A stretch of 23,040 nucleotides of DNA from Actinomycetes bacterium (GTDB lineage Bacteria > Actinomycetota > Humimicrobiia > JAHJRV01): assembly GCA_030612085.1 (NCBI GenBank), contig JAUWOM010000006.1:1-23040 (forward strand). Direction: 5' to 3'. Numbering within the stretch: position 1 is the first letter of the stretch; every line of letters starts with the position of its first letter. The translations under genes were made by a program, and so were the position numbers. Below the pieces are notes generated by a model. The model searched no databases. It saw nothing but the letters and a program-made list of their open reading frames with translations, and was not told the origin of the DNA. Positions 15,425-23,040 of this stretch are shown in pieces.

Positions 15425-15712
15425 GTGCGTAAGCAAAAGGAAGTAAAATATATAAATAATTATTGGTCGCGTCTTATATGCGCAATACTTAATGCTGCTG
15501 CTATTACTATCTATAATAAAATATTTTTTGGTTCTCACTATTATAGAAATAATAAAAGAATTCTCAAACATGAATCAAAACATGTTGAGCAATATTATTC
15601 AATTCGATTTTTTTCAATTAAATATTTATGGGAATTTTTAAAACATGGAAGAAATAATAAATACGAAAAAGAAGCAATAATAGCTGAAGAGAGTTTTATT
15701 AAAAAGGTATAA
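15425..15712 (+). CDS. Small HExxH protein, predicted minimal zinc metallopeptidase-like domain
   Basis: A 95-residue protein starting at GTG with GGGAG about eight bases upstream. It has a zincin-type motif KHESKHVEQ with HExxH at residues 49-53, a following hydrophobic helix (IRFFSIKYLWEFL), and a Glu-rich C-terminus (KYEKEAIIAEE, residues 79-89) that could supply a third zinc ligand. The layout (short N-terminal strand region, HExxH-x2-Q, a Y/F-rich helix, then a YxxxE-A-like segment) is that of small DUF4157-like gluzincin proteins, but I do not recognise a named family member. It is on the plus strand, divergent from plsY and convergent with the phosphoesterase gene. No signal peptide is obvious. 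Coding status is supported by the start context and motif; activity is inference. Confidence 0.72.
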   Translation: MRKQKEVKYINNYWSRLICAILNAAAITIYNKIFFGSHYYRNNKRILKHESKHVEQYYSIRFFSIKYLWEFLKHGRNNKYEKEAIIAEESFIKKV

Positions 15713-15771
15713 TTACTGTTTTTTTTATTATAAAGAGTAACTTTAATATTTATTTCAATCTAATATTTGGA

Positions 15772-17280
15772 TTATTCTTCAAATAATTTTAAGAGTTCAG
15801 GTTCACCAGTATTGTTATTCCAACAAAGAAGTTTTGGTTTTTTATTTGTTGGGATATGGAGAAATGGAAATTGTACCCTCTCCCTTATCATTTGTTCCTC
15901 TTCATTAAATACAGTTGTCCAAGTGCTTGTATTGTAATAATAACAATCTTTAGAAATTTTAAATATATCAGGGTCGTGTAAGTGTCCAAAAACAATATAT
16001 TTAACCTTTTCCCCTAAACAATCATAAATACTTTTTGCTTTATCGCGTAAATAATATTTTTTAAACGGTTTTATAAATGAATTGATTATAGATGGTAAAA
16101 AATAAATTAAAGTTAAAATAAGAAAAATAAGAAGTTGTCTTAGTGGCTTTAAATACAACCAAAAATAATAGAATAATAATCCAGTTAATATAAAAAAAAT
16201 AAAGCCAAAGAATAACTCCTTACACATTATAATTAATACCCTACTTTTACTTTTTAAAATAGGTATTTCTTTCATATTATCTATTTCCATTAATTTAGAT
16301 TTTTCTAAGTTAAGTATTTGACTTAATTTATGAAGTTTTTTCTCATGAGTATCTTTTATCTTTTTCATTTGCTCTTCTGTAAAATTTCTGGTCTTTTTTA
16401 AAACATTTACCAAAAGAAATACATATTTATCTATAATTTTCCATAAATAGAATAATTTATTTCTAAGAATCCAAACTATGTAATTAGTAACAGGTTTAAT
16501 ATTATCTGCAAATGGAGTGATAGCTTCTATCTTATTAAATAAATATCTTGTAAAAAAGGAGCCTAATGGGAGATAAATCTCATTTTCCTTAGGTTTTGGA
16601 AGAGTTGGCTGTAAGAAATACTCAAATGAATTGCCTTTTTCATACTGATTACCATGTTCAATATAAATTCCTGAATCATAATATATCCACGGATAAAATA
16701 TTATTTTTTTCTCGATATTTTCTATATTCTCATCTTTTAACATTATCTTAATATTTCTAATGTTTTCAATATCCTTTTTTTCTGTGTCTAAACTAGATAT
16801 AACAACTTGATTTTTAAATTCTTCTTTTACACCATCCCAGTGAAGTTCTACATCATGATTACCTTTAATAATAGAAAGAGTATTACCTTTTATTAGAAAT
16901 CTATATAATGCTTTGAAAAATTCTCTATGTCCTTCAGCAATAACTCTCATTTTTAATATTGATTTTTCTTCATTAGTTCCTAATCCAAATTCTCTTTCAG
17001 ATTCTCTCAGTTTAAATACTTTATCATCTATTTTGAGCTCATAATGTTTGTTCTTTTTTGTTGGCTTGTTTTTATCTGTGATAATAACTTGAAGAAAATC
17101 AAAAAAATCACCATTTATGATAAGATTCCAGGACTTATCTTTTTGAGTTATCAAATAATCAATAAATTTAGAGAATTCATTATCAAAAAAGAAATCTTCA
17201 TTCCGTGAGATTTTGCCAGTATCTTTTTCAATACCTTCACTTAAATGAAGATCGCTAATAACAATAATATCTTTTTCCAT
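15772..17280 (-). CDS. Calcineurin-like metallophosphoesterase with two membrane helices
   Basis: The 502-residue protein has all motifs of the two-metal phosphoesterase fold: VISDLHLSEG (D10, H12), INGDFFDF (D58), a GNHDVE motif near residue 140, an IEHGNQYEKG histidine motif, and VFGHLHDPD near residue 437. An insertion of about 150 residues before the last motif contains a helical stretch and two strongly hydrophobic membrane segments (roughly residues 352-372 and 380-402). The enzyme part is thus probably held at the cytoplasmic face. The substrate is unknown; LpxH-like and other membrane-lipid phosphoesterases share the fold, but the family is broad. It starts 17 bases after proS, so it is the last gene of the dxr-rseP-ispG-proS operon, where polC is often found in Bacillota. 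Confidence 0.85.
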   Translation of the reverse strand: MEKDIIVISDLHLSEGIEKDTGKISRNEDFFFDNEFSKFIDYLITQKDKSWNLIINGDFFDFLQVIITDKNKPTKKNKHYELKIDDKVFKLRESEREFGLGTNEEKSILKMRVIAEGHREFFKALYRFLIKGNTLSIIKGNHDVELHWDGVKEEFKNQVVISSLDTEKKDIENIRNIKIMLKDENIENIEKKIIFYPWIYYDSGIYIEHGNQYEKGNSFEYFLQPTLPKPKENEIYLPLGSFFTRYLFNKIEAITPFADNIKPVTNYIVWILRNKLFYLWKIIDKYVFLLVNVLKKTRNFTEEQMKKIKDTHEKKLHKLSQILNLEKSKLMEIDNMKEIPILKSKSRVLIIMCKELFFGFIFFILTGLLFYYFWLYLKPLRQLLIFLILTLIYFLPSIINSFIKPFKKYYLRDKAKSIYDCLGEKVKYIVFGHLHDPDIFKISKDCYYYNTSTWTTVFNEEEQMIRERVQFPFLHIPTNKKPKLLCWNNNTGEPELLKLFEE

Positions 17281-17297
17281 GCTTTTAATTTCTATTA

Positions 17298-19058
17298 TTA
17301 AATGTTAGATTCAGTAGTTATATAATCTAATAGATCTTCTTTTAAAATAAGGTCTTTTTTGTTTTTAATTTTATTTTTTATCTCTATTTTATCTGTTTTT
17401 AAAATTTCATTACCTACTACTCCAATCATAGGAATTCCTATTAAATCTGCGTCATTAAATTTTATTCCAGCACTTATTTCCCTATCATCGTATAAAACTT
17501 CAATGTTATTTTTTAATAGGTATTGGTATAGTTCTTCTGCTATTTGTTTTAATTTCTCTTTGTGAGGATTTATTAAAATCATATGAAATTTAAATGGGGA
17601 AATCTGTATTGGCCAGGTTATTTGATTCTCATAATGTTTTTGTTCAATTGCTGCTGACAACAATCTAGTTACTCCAAAACCATAACATCCCATAATAAAT
17701 GGTTTCTGATTTCCCTCTTTGTTCAGAAAATAAGCTTTCATTGATTCACTGTATTTAGTTCCAAGTTGAAATATATGTCCAACTTCTATTCCTTTGCTTT
17801 CAATTAATTCTGATCCACACTTAGAACATTTATCTTCTACTTGTAGAAAGGTAAAATCATTATACTGCTTTACTTTGAAATCTCTTTTGGGATTTACATT
17901 TAGTAAATGATATCCCTCTTTGTTTGCTCCAGCAACAAAGTTCTTCATAATTTCTATTTCATAATCTGCATAGATCGGAATATCTTTTAATACAACTGGT
18001 CCTAAAAATCCTAATTTTATATAAGGTTTATCTTTTACTTGTTCCTCTGATACCAATTGAACTTCATCTTTCAAAAAATTATTTACCTTATTTATATTCA
18101 GTTCTCTATTTCCCCTAATTAAAAATGCGGAGAATCCTATTTTTTCACCATATACAAGTACTGTTTTAACTAAATCTCTTGGAGTTAAATTTAAAAATTC
18201 TGAAAGTTCTTGTATCGTTTTAATACCTGGAGTAGCTACCTCTTTTATTTCATTTAATTCATTTTTATTTTCCAATTCTGTTTTAATCTCCTCTATCAAC
18301 TCTTCATCTTTTACATTTACCTTTGCTTCTTTTATTGCTCTATTTATTTGTGCCAAATCCTTTTTTGCTGCGAAATCACAGTTTGTGCAGTAAAATATTT
18401 CCTCTTCACCTGTTTCTGCTAATATCATAAATTCATGGTTCACTTTTCCTCCAATAATCCCACTTTCTGCTTCCACTATTCTGTAATCAAGTCCACATTT
18501 TTCTATAATGTTAGAGTATGCTTTTTTTACATCTTCATATGTTTTATCTAAATCCTCCCAGGTAGCATGAAAACTATAAGCATCTTTCATGATGAACTCT
18601 CTTCCTCTTAAAAGGCCAAAGCGTGGTCTTATTTCATCTCTGAATTTCACCTGTATTTGATATAGATTTATTGGTAGTTGTTTATAAGAATGGACTTCTT
18701 TTCTTATTATTTCTGTTATTAATTCTTCATGAGTAGGTCCTAAACACATATCTCTTCCAAGTCTATCTTTAAGTCTCATCAGCTCAAAACCATACTCTCC
18801 CCATCTTCCTGTTTCCTGCCATAATTCCGCAGGTTGAATTACTGGCATTAAAATTTCTTGTGCTCCTATTTTATCCATTTCTTCTCTTATTATTGTCTCA
18901 ATTTTTTTGATTACTTTATATCCAATTGGAAGAATATTGTATACTCCACGAGAAACCTGACGAATTAACCCCGCTCTTATAGATAAAATATGACTTGGAA
19001 CCTTAGCATCCGAAGGAACTTTCCTGGTTGTTGGTAGAAAATATTTTGATAATCTCAA
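17298..19058 (-). CDS. proS: Prolyl-tRNA synthetase, bacterial type
   Basis: ProRS charges tRNA-Pro. The 586-residue protein has the class II core with motif 1 (IRAGLIRQVSRGVYNILPIG region), motif 2 (KFRDEIRPRFGLLRGREFIMK is split here as FRDEIRPRFG and GREFIMKDAYSFH), and motif 3 (GCYGFGVTRLLSAAIEQ). The YbaK-like editing insertion typical of the bacterial form lies near residues 225-395 and is edged by two CxxC pairs (CTNC and CSKC). The anticodon-binding domain closes the protein. The start is TTG with GGAAAG about seven bases upstream. A 226-base gap from ispG contains a long imperfect hairpin (19148-19205). The gene just downstream is the phosphoesterase. Confidence 0.97.
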   Translation of the reverse strand: MRLSKYFLPTTRKVPSDAKVPSHILSIRAGLIRQVSRGVYNILPIGYKVIKKIETIIREEMDKIGAQEILMPVIQPAELWQETGRWGEYGFELMRLKDRLGRDMCLGPTHEELITEIIRKEVHSYKQLPINLYQIQVKFRDEIRPRFGLLRGREFIMKDAYSFHATWEDLDKTYEDVKKAYSNIIEKCGLDYRIVEAESGIIGGKVNHEFMILAETGEEEIFYCTNCDFAAKKDLAQINRAIKEAKVNVKDEELIEEIKTELENKNELNEIKEVATPGIKTIQELSEFLNLTPRDLVKTVLVYGEKIGFSAFLIRGNRELNINKVNNFLKDEVQLVSEEQVKDKPYIKLGFLGPVVLKDIPIYADYEIEIMKNFVAGANKEGYHLLNVNPKRDFKVKQYNDFTFLQVEDKCSKCGSELIESKGIEVGHIFQLGTKYSESMKAYFLNKEGNQKPFIMGCYGFGVTRLLSAAIEQKHYENQITWPIQISPFKFHMILINPHKEKLKQIAEELYQYLLKNNIEVLYDDREISAGIKFNDADLIGIPMIGVVGNEILKTDKIEIKNKIKNKKDLILKEDLLDYITTESNI

Positions 19059-19147
19059 TTTTTACTTTCCTTTTTTAAATTAGTTCTGTTAATATACAAG
19101 ATTTTTTAATTAGAATTTAATATTTTGTTGAATTTAAGTTTTTTAAG

Positions 19148-19205
19148 AGATTTGTGGCATGGTTTCGAAGACATTTCAGTCGAGAAACTATGACCAAATC
19201 TCTAA
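19148..19205. repeat. Long imperfect inverted repeat between ispG and proS
   Basis: Arms of about 20 bases: the outer 9 bp (AGAGATTTG / CAAATCTCT) are perfect, then GTTTC/GAAAC pair after a few mismatches, and GAC/GTC pair inside. No T-run follows on either strand (on the minus strand TTAAAAAAC follows), so it is not a standard terminator. It could be a processing or attenuation hairpin ahead of proS, a protein-binding site, or a remnant of a small mobile repeat. Confidence 0.6.
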
Positions 19206-19284
19206 ATATCTTTAATGATAATTAATATTATTATTTTTATAATTAGAGATAATTATAAGTATTCAAATAATATATATCAATAAT

Positions 19285-20331
19285 TTAAAATTTCTCTATT
19301 TCAAGCATTAGTGAATCAAGCAGATCTTCTTCAGAGAGCTTCTTTATTATTTCTCCTTTTTTAAAGAGTACCCCTCCACCTTTTCCTGCTGCTATACCTA
19401 AATCAGCTTGTATTGCCTCTCCAGGTCCATTTACAACACACCCCATTATAGCAACCTTTAAATACTTTTTGATATCTTTTGTTCTTTCTTTAAATTCTTT
19501 TACTAATTTTATTAAATCAATATCACAGCGAGCACAGGTTGGACATGATATTATATCAATTCCTTCTTTTAAAAGTCCTAATGATTTCAATATATTTCTT
19601 CCAACAATTACCTCTTTAACCGGACTTGCTGTAAGAGAAATTCTTATTGTATCCCCTATATCATCTAAAAGTAAGCTTCCTACTGCTATAGATGATTTTA
19701 TAGTTCCAATCTCTGGTGGACCTGATTCTGTTATTCCTATATGCAGAGGATAATCTGTTAATTTTGAAAGCTTGCGATAAGTAAGAATTGTTTCTTTTAC
19801 ATTTGAAGCTTTTGCTGAAATTTTTATCTTATAAAAATCAGATTTTTCCAGGATATCTACTGTTTCTAATGCACTTGCTACCAGTGAATCCACAATATTG
19901 CCTTTAAATTTATCTAATGTTTCTTTCTTTATTGAACCAACATTAACTCCCACCCTTATGGGAATATTTGCTTTTTTAGATGCATCAGCTATTTTGATTA
20001 TTCTTTCTTTCCCGCCTATATTTCCTGGATTTATCCTGATACAATCAGCTCCAGCTAAAATAGCTCCTATGGCAAGTTTATAATTAAAATGTATGTCTGC
20101 AACTATAGGAATTGGTGACGATTTTTTTATTTTCTTAAAGGCTTTTAGAGAATCTTTATCGGGAATAGAAATTCTTATAATGTCACACCCTGCTTCTGCT
20201 ACTTCTTTTATCTGATTAATTGTAGCTTCTATGTCTGTAGTTTTTGTTTTTGTCATTGTTTGAACTGAGATTAGTGCACCTTTCCCTATTGGTATATCGC
20301 CAACATTTATTCTTCTTGTATAAATAGCCAT
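19285..20331 (-). CDS. ispG: 4-hydroxy-3-methylbut-2-enyl diphosphate synthase (flavodoxin/ferredoxin)
   Basis: IspG reduces MEcPP to HMBPP in the MEP isoprenoid pathway with a [4Fe-4S] cluster. The 348-residue protein is the short bacterial form. It begins with a TIM barrel (ISVQTMTKTKTTDIEAT, IVADIHFNYKLAIGAI, CIRINPGNIG, VGVNVGSIKKE) and ends with the cluster domain: SCPTCARCDIDL (C263, C266) and MGCVVNGPGEA (C298, E305). All ligands are present. It lies 43 bases after rseP and three genes after dxr, so two MEP-pathway steps are encoded in one operon. Confidence 0.97.
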   Translation of the reverse strand: MAIYTRRINVGDIPIGKGALISVQTMTKTKTTDIEATINQIKEVAEAGCDIIRISIPDKDSLKAFKKIKKSSPIPIVADIHFNYKLAIGAILAGADCIRINPGNIGGKERIIKIADASKKANIPIRVGVNVGSIKKETLDKFKGNIVDSLVASALETVDILEKSDFYKIKISAKASNVKETILTYRKLSKLTDYPLHIGITESGPPEIGTIKSSIAVGSLLLDDIGDTIRISLTASPVKEVIVGRNILKSLGLLKEGIDIISCPTCARCDIDLIKLVKEFKERTKDIKKYLKVAIMGCVVNGPGEAIQADLGIAAGKGGGVLFKKGEIIKKLSEEDLLDSLMLEIEKF

Positions 20332-20374
20332 TTTTAATCAAAATTCCTTCTTAAAAGATGTAATATGAATTAGA

Positions 20375-21436
20375 TTATTTTAAGTTGAATATATCTATTG
20401 GATTAAATATATCAAGATAAAAGGCAAATATAATCATTGCTATCATAATTATCATACCAATATTAGTAACCGCTATCATAACCTTAGGATTTACTTTTTT
20501 ACCTCTTATTTTTTCAATAATCATAAATAATATATGACCTCCATCAAGTGGAAGTATGGGAAGGAGATTTCCAATAGCAATTATAATCGATATACCTCCA
20601 AGTAGACTTAAAAAACTCTGAATTCCATAGGTTATATCTGTTTGAGCTATTATTCTAACTGCTCCAATTGGGCTGAGTGGTCGAGCATATTTAATTGGGA
20701 TTTTTCCCGTTATTAGCATTAGAATAGCTGCAAAGAAAGAATAAGAAATCTTAATTGCTGATTCTATAGCCATTATTAAAGCTTTAAAAAAAGGAACTCT
20801 TCTTTTCTCTACAACTGGTGCTATTCCTAAAAATCCCATACCTTCTCTTTCAGTTAAAGTTGGATATAATTTAATAACTTTTTCATCTCTTTCAACGTGA
20901 AATTCAATTTTATCTTCGGGATGTTTATGAATTATTTCAGTTATATCATCCCATTCTGATATTTCTATTCCATCTATTTTTATAATTTTATCTCCTGCTA
21001 AAAATCCTGCTTTTTGAGCAGGTGTATCGGTTATAACCTCTTCTATTTGAGTAGTTCCAAAATATATTCCCATGCTTATTGTTATTAACAAAAGCAAAAT
21101 AGCTGTTATGTAGTTTAAAAGTGGACCAGCAATAACTGTTAAAAATCTCTGTTTTATGGGTTTAAATTGAAATGCAACCTTTCTTTTTTCCATGGGTATA
21201 TCTTCGAGTGGATCCTGACCAAGAAATTTTACATAACCTCCAACAGGAATGCCACATATTGCATACACAGTATCTTTTATTTTTGTTTTGAATAATTTAG
21301 GACCAAAGCCAATAGCTGCTTCTATTACCTCAATATTACTGAGTTTTCCAACAATGAAATGACCAAACTCATGAACCACTATTATTAAAGAAAATGCTAT
21401 TATTGCTTTTATATAGCTTAAAAATGCTGAATTCAT
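20375..21436 (-). CDS. rseP: RseP-type site-2 membrane zinc protease
   Basis: An intramembrane metalloprotease of the RseP/RasP (M50) family that cuts anti-sigma factors and leftover signal peptides within the membrane. The 353-residue protein has the HEFGH motif in the first membrane helix (H22, E23, H26), a single PDZ domain (about residues 115-185, DTPAQKAGFLAGDKIIKIDG), the conserved PLSPIGAVRI loop, and the third metal ligand in NLLPILPLDGG near residue 298. A last membrane helix closes the protein. One PDZ and this length fit the Gram-positive type. It is placed 53 bases after dxr, the usual order. Confidence 0.95.
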   Translation of the reverse strand: MNSAFLSYIKAIIAFSLIIVVHEFGHFIVGKLSNIEVIEAAIGFGPKLFKTKIKDTVYAICGIPVGGYVKFLGQDPLEDIPMEKRKVAFQFKPIKQRFLTVIAGPLLNYITAILLLLITISMGIYFGTTQIEEVITDTPAQKAGFLAGDKIIKIDGIEISEWDDITEIIHKHPEDKIEFHVERDEKVIKLYPTLTEREGMGFLGIAPVVEKRRVPFFKALIMAIESAIKISYSFFAAILMLITGKIPIKYARPLSPIGAVRIIAQTDITYGIQSFLSLLGGISIIIAIGNLLPILPLDGGHILFMIIEKIRGKKVNPKVMIAVTNIGMIIMIAMIIFAFYLDIFNPIDIFNLK

Positions 21437-21489
21437 CTTATAAATTATCCTATTTTATATAAATTTTTAATATTTTATAGTTCATTACC

Positions 21490-22728
21490 TTATTTTTTAT
21501 ATATTTTATCAATAATTTGATTTGTTGTATCTTTTGCCCAATTTATTGCTTGAAAATATGCTTCTAAATGAGGGTCTGTACAACCCTCAAATTTATTCAT
21601 TACTTTTTCAATAATCTTTGTAATATCTGTAAATTTTATTTTTCCCTCTAAAAAAGCTTCAACTGCTATTTCATCTGCAATTGCCATAACAGTTGGATAT
21701 TTCTTTTTTAGCTCTAAAGCAAAATAAGTAAGTTTTAATGCATGAAATGCCTTTATATCTGGTTCAAAAAAAGTAAGCTTTCCTAATTGAGCTAAATTGA
21801 GCTCTTCTACTTGAGATTTAAACATCTTAGGATATGTTATCGCATACTGTATTGGAATTTTCATATCTGTTGGTCCAAGTTGAGCAATTATTGAGCTATC
21901 TTTAAATTGAACCATGGAATGAACTATTGCCTCAGGATGAATTATAACTTTTATTTTGTGTGGTTCTATACTAAATAAGTAGTGAGCTTCAATTACCTCA
22001 AATCCTTTGTTCATTAAAGTTGCTGAATCAACTGATATTTTCTTACCCATCTTCCACATTGGATGAGAAATTGCTTGCTCTACCGTAACATCTCCAAGTT
22101 CATCAGGTTTATTTCTAAAAAATGGACCTCCTGAGGCGGTAAGAATTATTTTATCTATATCTTCTTTTTTTCTTCCAATCAAACATTGAAATATCGCACT
22201 ATGCTCACTGTCTACAGGAATTATTTTCACACCTTTAATCCTTTTTATACCCATAACAAGATCACCAGCTAACACTATACTTTCCTTATTTGCAAGTGCT
22301 ATATCTATTCCCATCTCCAAAGACCGTATTGTTGGCACAAGTCCACCTAATCCAACAATTGCGTTTAAAACTAAATCAATAGGAACTTCTAAAAACAGTT
22401 TCTTAACTCCTTCTTCTTCAGAAAATATTTTAATATTATTTAACTTTTCAGTTATTTTCTTAGGTAGTTTTTTTAAATTATTCCTTAGTTTTTCCGCACT
22501 TTTTTTATCAGTTACCCATACTGCTTCGGGAATAAATTTCAATATTTGATTTTCTAATTCTTGAATGTTGGTGTTTGCAGATAGTGCAACTACTTCTATT
22601 TCATCTTTTAGATTTTCTACAACTTCTACAGCTTGTTTTCCCACTGAACCTGTAGAACCTAATATTGCCACTCTTTTTTTTGCTTTTAATTTTTCCTTCT
22701 TGGTACTTCTTATTTCTATTGAAACCAT
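21490..22728 (-). CDS. dxr: 1-deoxy-D-xylulose 5-phosphate reductoisomerase
   Basis: Dxr turns DXP into MEP with NADPH, the committed step of the MEP pathway. The 412-residue protein shows the Rossmann motif AILGSTGSVGKQA (residues 21-33), LALNKE-like LANKESIVLAG, VDSEHSAIFQCL, LTASGGPF, and HPMWKMGKKISVDSATLMNKG with the active-site metal and substrate residues. An N-terminal extension of about 17 charged residues precedes the Rossmann fold; the ATG at 22726-22728 has only a weak ribosome site and no later ATG before the fold. It heads the operon. cdsA and uppS, usual upstream neighbours, are not seen; instead an IS element end lies 188 bases upstream. Confidence 0.97.
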   Translation of the reverse strand: MVSIEIRSTKKEKLKAKKRVAILGSTGSVGKQAVEVVENLKDEIEVVALSANTNIQELENQILKFIPEAVWVTDKKSAEKLRNNLKKLPKKITEKLNNIKIFSEEEGVKKLFLEVPIDLVLNAIVGLGGLVPTIRSLEMGIDIALANKESIVLAGDLVMGIKRIKGVKIIPVDSEHSAIFQCLIGRKKEDIDKIILTASGGPFFRNKPDELGDVTVEQAISHPMWKMGKKISVDSATLMNKGFEVIEAHYLFSIEPHKIKVIIHPEAIVHSMVQFKDSSIIAQLGPTDMKIPIQYAITYPKMFKSQVEELNLAQLGKLTFFEPDIKAFHALKLTYFALELKKKYPTVMAIADEIAVEAFLEGKIKFTDITKIIEKVMNKFEGCTDPHLEAYFQAINWAKDTTNQIIDKIYKK

Positions 22729-22866
22729 AATTTTCAGCCATTTTATAGTTAATATGTATTGTCAAAAAGTTAGGTTAACACCAATTTTTTAATTATTCCT
22801 CTTAAAATGGAAAAAATTTTTATTAAACTGTAAACTTATCTCGTTAATAATACAGTTAATATTATT

Positions 22867-22908
22867 GTGAACTACTCCTACCTACTCACTTTGTTCGTGA
22901 GGAAGGAG
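22867..22908 (-). ncRNA. Right-end hairpin / 3' end of a TnpB-type guide RNA
   Basis: Just after the tnpB-like stop, the minus strand folds as CTCCT ... CTCAC-GAACAAA-GTGAG ... AGGAG (5 + 5 bp) and then reads AGTAGTTCAC. This hairpin-plus-tail is typical of the right end of IS200/IS605-family elements, where the TnpB omega-RNA scaffold ends. The following bases (22866 downward, AATAATATTAACTGTA) would be host sequence and would form the guide. Identification rests on pattern recognition and on the adjoining reading frame. Confidence 0.6.
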
Positions 22909-22916
22909 CTTCAAGG

Positions 22917-23040
22917 CTAACTCACACTCAATTGTGCCACAAATCCTTTAGATTTACCAAAGGATGGAGCTGTGACACCTTTGTGTTCAACATTACCTTG
23001 TTTTGGGCTGGATTCACTGCAACCCAGATTGCTTAACATA
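22917..23040 (-). CDS. tnpB: C-terminus of a TnpB-like (IS200/IS605 family) protein, cut by window edge
   Basis: An open frame enters from the right edge and ends in TAG at 22917-22919. The visible 40 residues (NLGCSESSPKQGNVEHKG, then TAPSFGKSKGFVAQLSVS) resemble the variable tail found after the last RuvC motif in IS1341-type TnpB proteins, often with a conserved xxGC/NACG start. The stop is followed at once by the right-end hairpin, which is the usual TnpB arrangement. No catalytic motif is in the window, so it could also be a degenerate copy. It is transcribed toward dxr. Confidence 0.55.
   Translation of the reverse strand, partial: MLSNLGCSESSPKQGNVEHKGVTAPSFGKSKGFVAQLSVS

Noticed and set aside
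15299..15571. 90-residue minus-strand frame opposite the HExxH gene
   Set aside because: It is low-complexity (Phe, Ile, Lys, Tyr-rich), has no ribosome site, and overlaps the better supported plus-strand HExxH gene.
19148..19205. Intrinsic terminator for ispG
   Set aside because: No T-run follows the hairpin on the minus strand; TTAAAAAAC follows instead.
19059..19284. T-box riboswitch ahead of proS
   Set aside because: The gap is too AT-rich and lacks the T-box sequence, specifier stem and terminator/antiterminator pair; only a single long hairpin is present.
22742..22765. Promoter for dxr from TTGACA (22760-22765) and TATAAA (22742-22747) on the minus strand
   Set aside because: The spacer is only 12 bases, too short for a sigma-70 promoter, despite the consensus -35 match.
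1..23040. CRISPR arrays, tRNA or rRNA genes
   Set aside because: No regularly spaced repeats and no tRNA-like or rRNA-like segments were recognised by eye anywhere in the window.

Overview
The window is AT-rich bacterial DNA (roughly 30% G+C by eye), almost all of it one conserved chromosomal cluster on the minus strand. Read in the direction of transcription (high to low coordinates) the order is dxr, rseP, ispG, proS, a membrane-anchored metallophosphoesterase, then plsY, nusA, ylxR, infB, ylxP (DUF503), a polymerase III alpha gene (dnaE), rbfA, nrnA, truB, ribF, rpsO and the start of pnp. The dxr-rseP-ispG-proS ... nusA-infB-rbfA-nrnA-truB-ribF-rpsO-pnp order is that of Bacillota and related deep-branching anaerobic bacteria. 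The low G+C, frequent TTG starts and strong AGGAGG-type ribosome sites fit such a lineage, but the sequence does not fix the phylum. polC, rimP and ylxQ, often present in this cluster, are not at their usual places.

Region 1-4660 holds the translation/RNA-processing half of the cluster (pnp, rpsO, ribF, truB, nrnA, rbfA). Region 4660-10400 is a break in it: a macro-domain gene on the opposite strand, then dnaE, which has its own promoter and a LexA-like palindrome. The dnaE gene is split into 620- and about 487-codon parts by a mobile element carrying an intact IscB (RuvC + HNH OMEGA nuclease) and an upstream, strongly structured noncoding region that looks like its omega-RNA. Taking the element out at the proposed ends restores a single 1107-codon dnaE frame. 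Imperfect direct repeats, in register with the dnaE frame, lie at both junctions.

Region 10400-14230 is ylxP-infB-ylxR-nusA. NusA carries an extra Lys-rich tail ending in a CCCH zinc-knuckle-like motif. A strong intrinsic terminator (14341-14364) ends the plsY transcript before nusA. Region 14440-15720 has plsY and a divergent small HExxH protein. Region 15770-22730 is the isoprenoid/envelope operon dxr-rseP-ispG-proS-phosphoesterase, with an unexplained long hairpin between ispG and proS. The right edge (22867-23040) shows the end of a second, different RNA-guided-nuclease element: a TnpB-like C-terminus followed by an IS200/IS605-type right-end hairpin.

The most unusual content is the IscB/omega-RNA unit in an apparently SOS-regulated accessory dnaE with a degenerate PHP domain, and the modified NusA.
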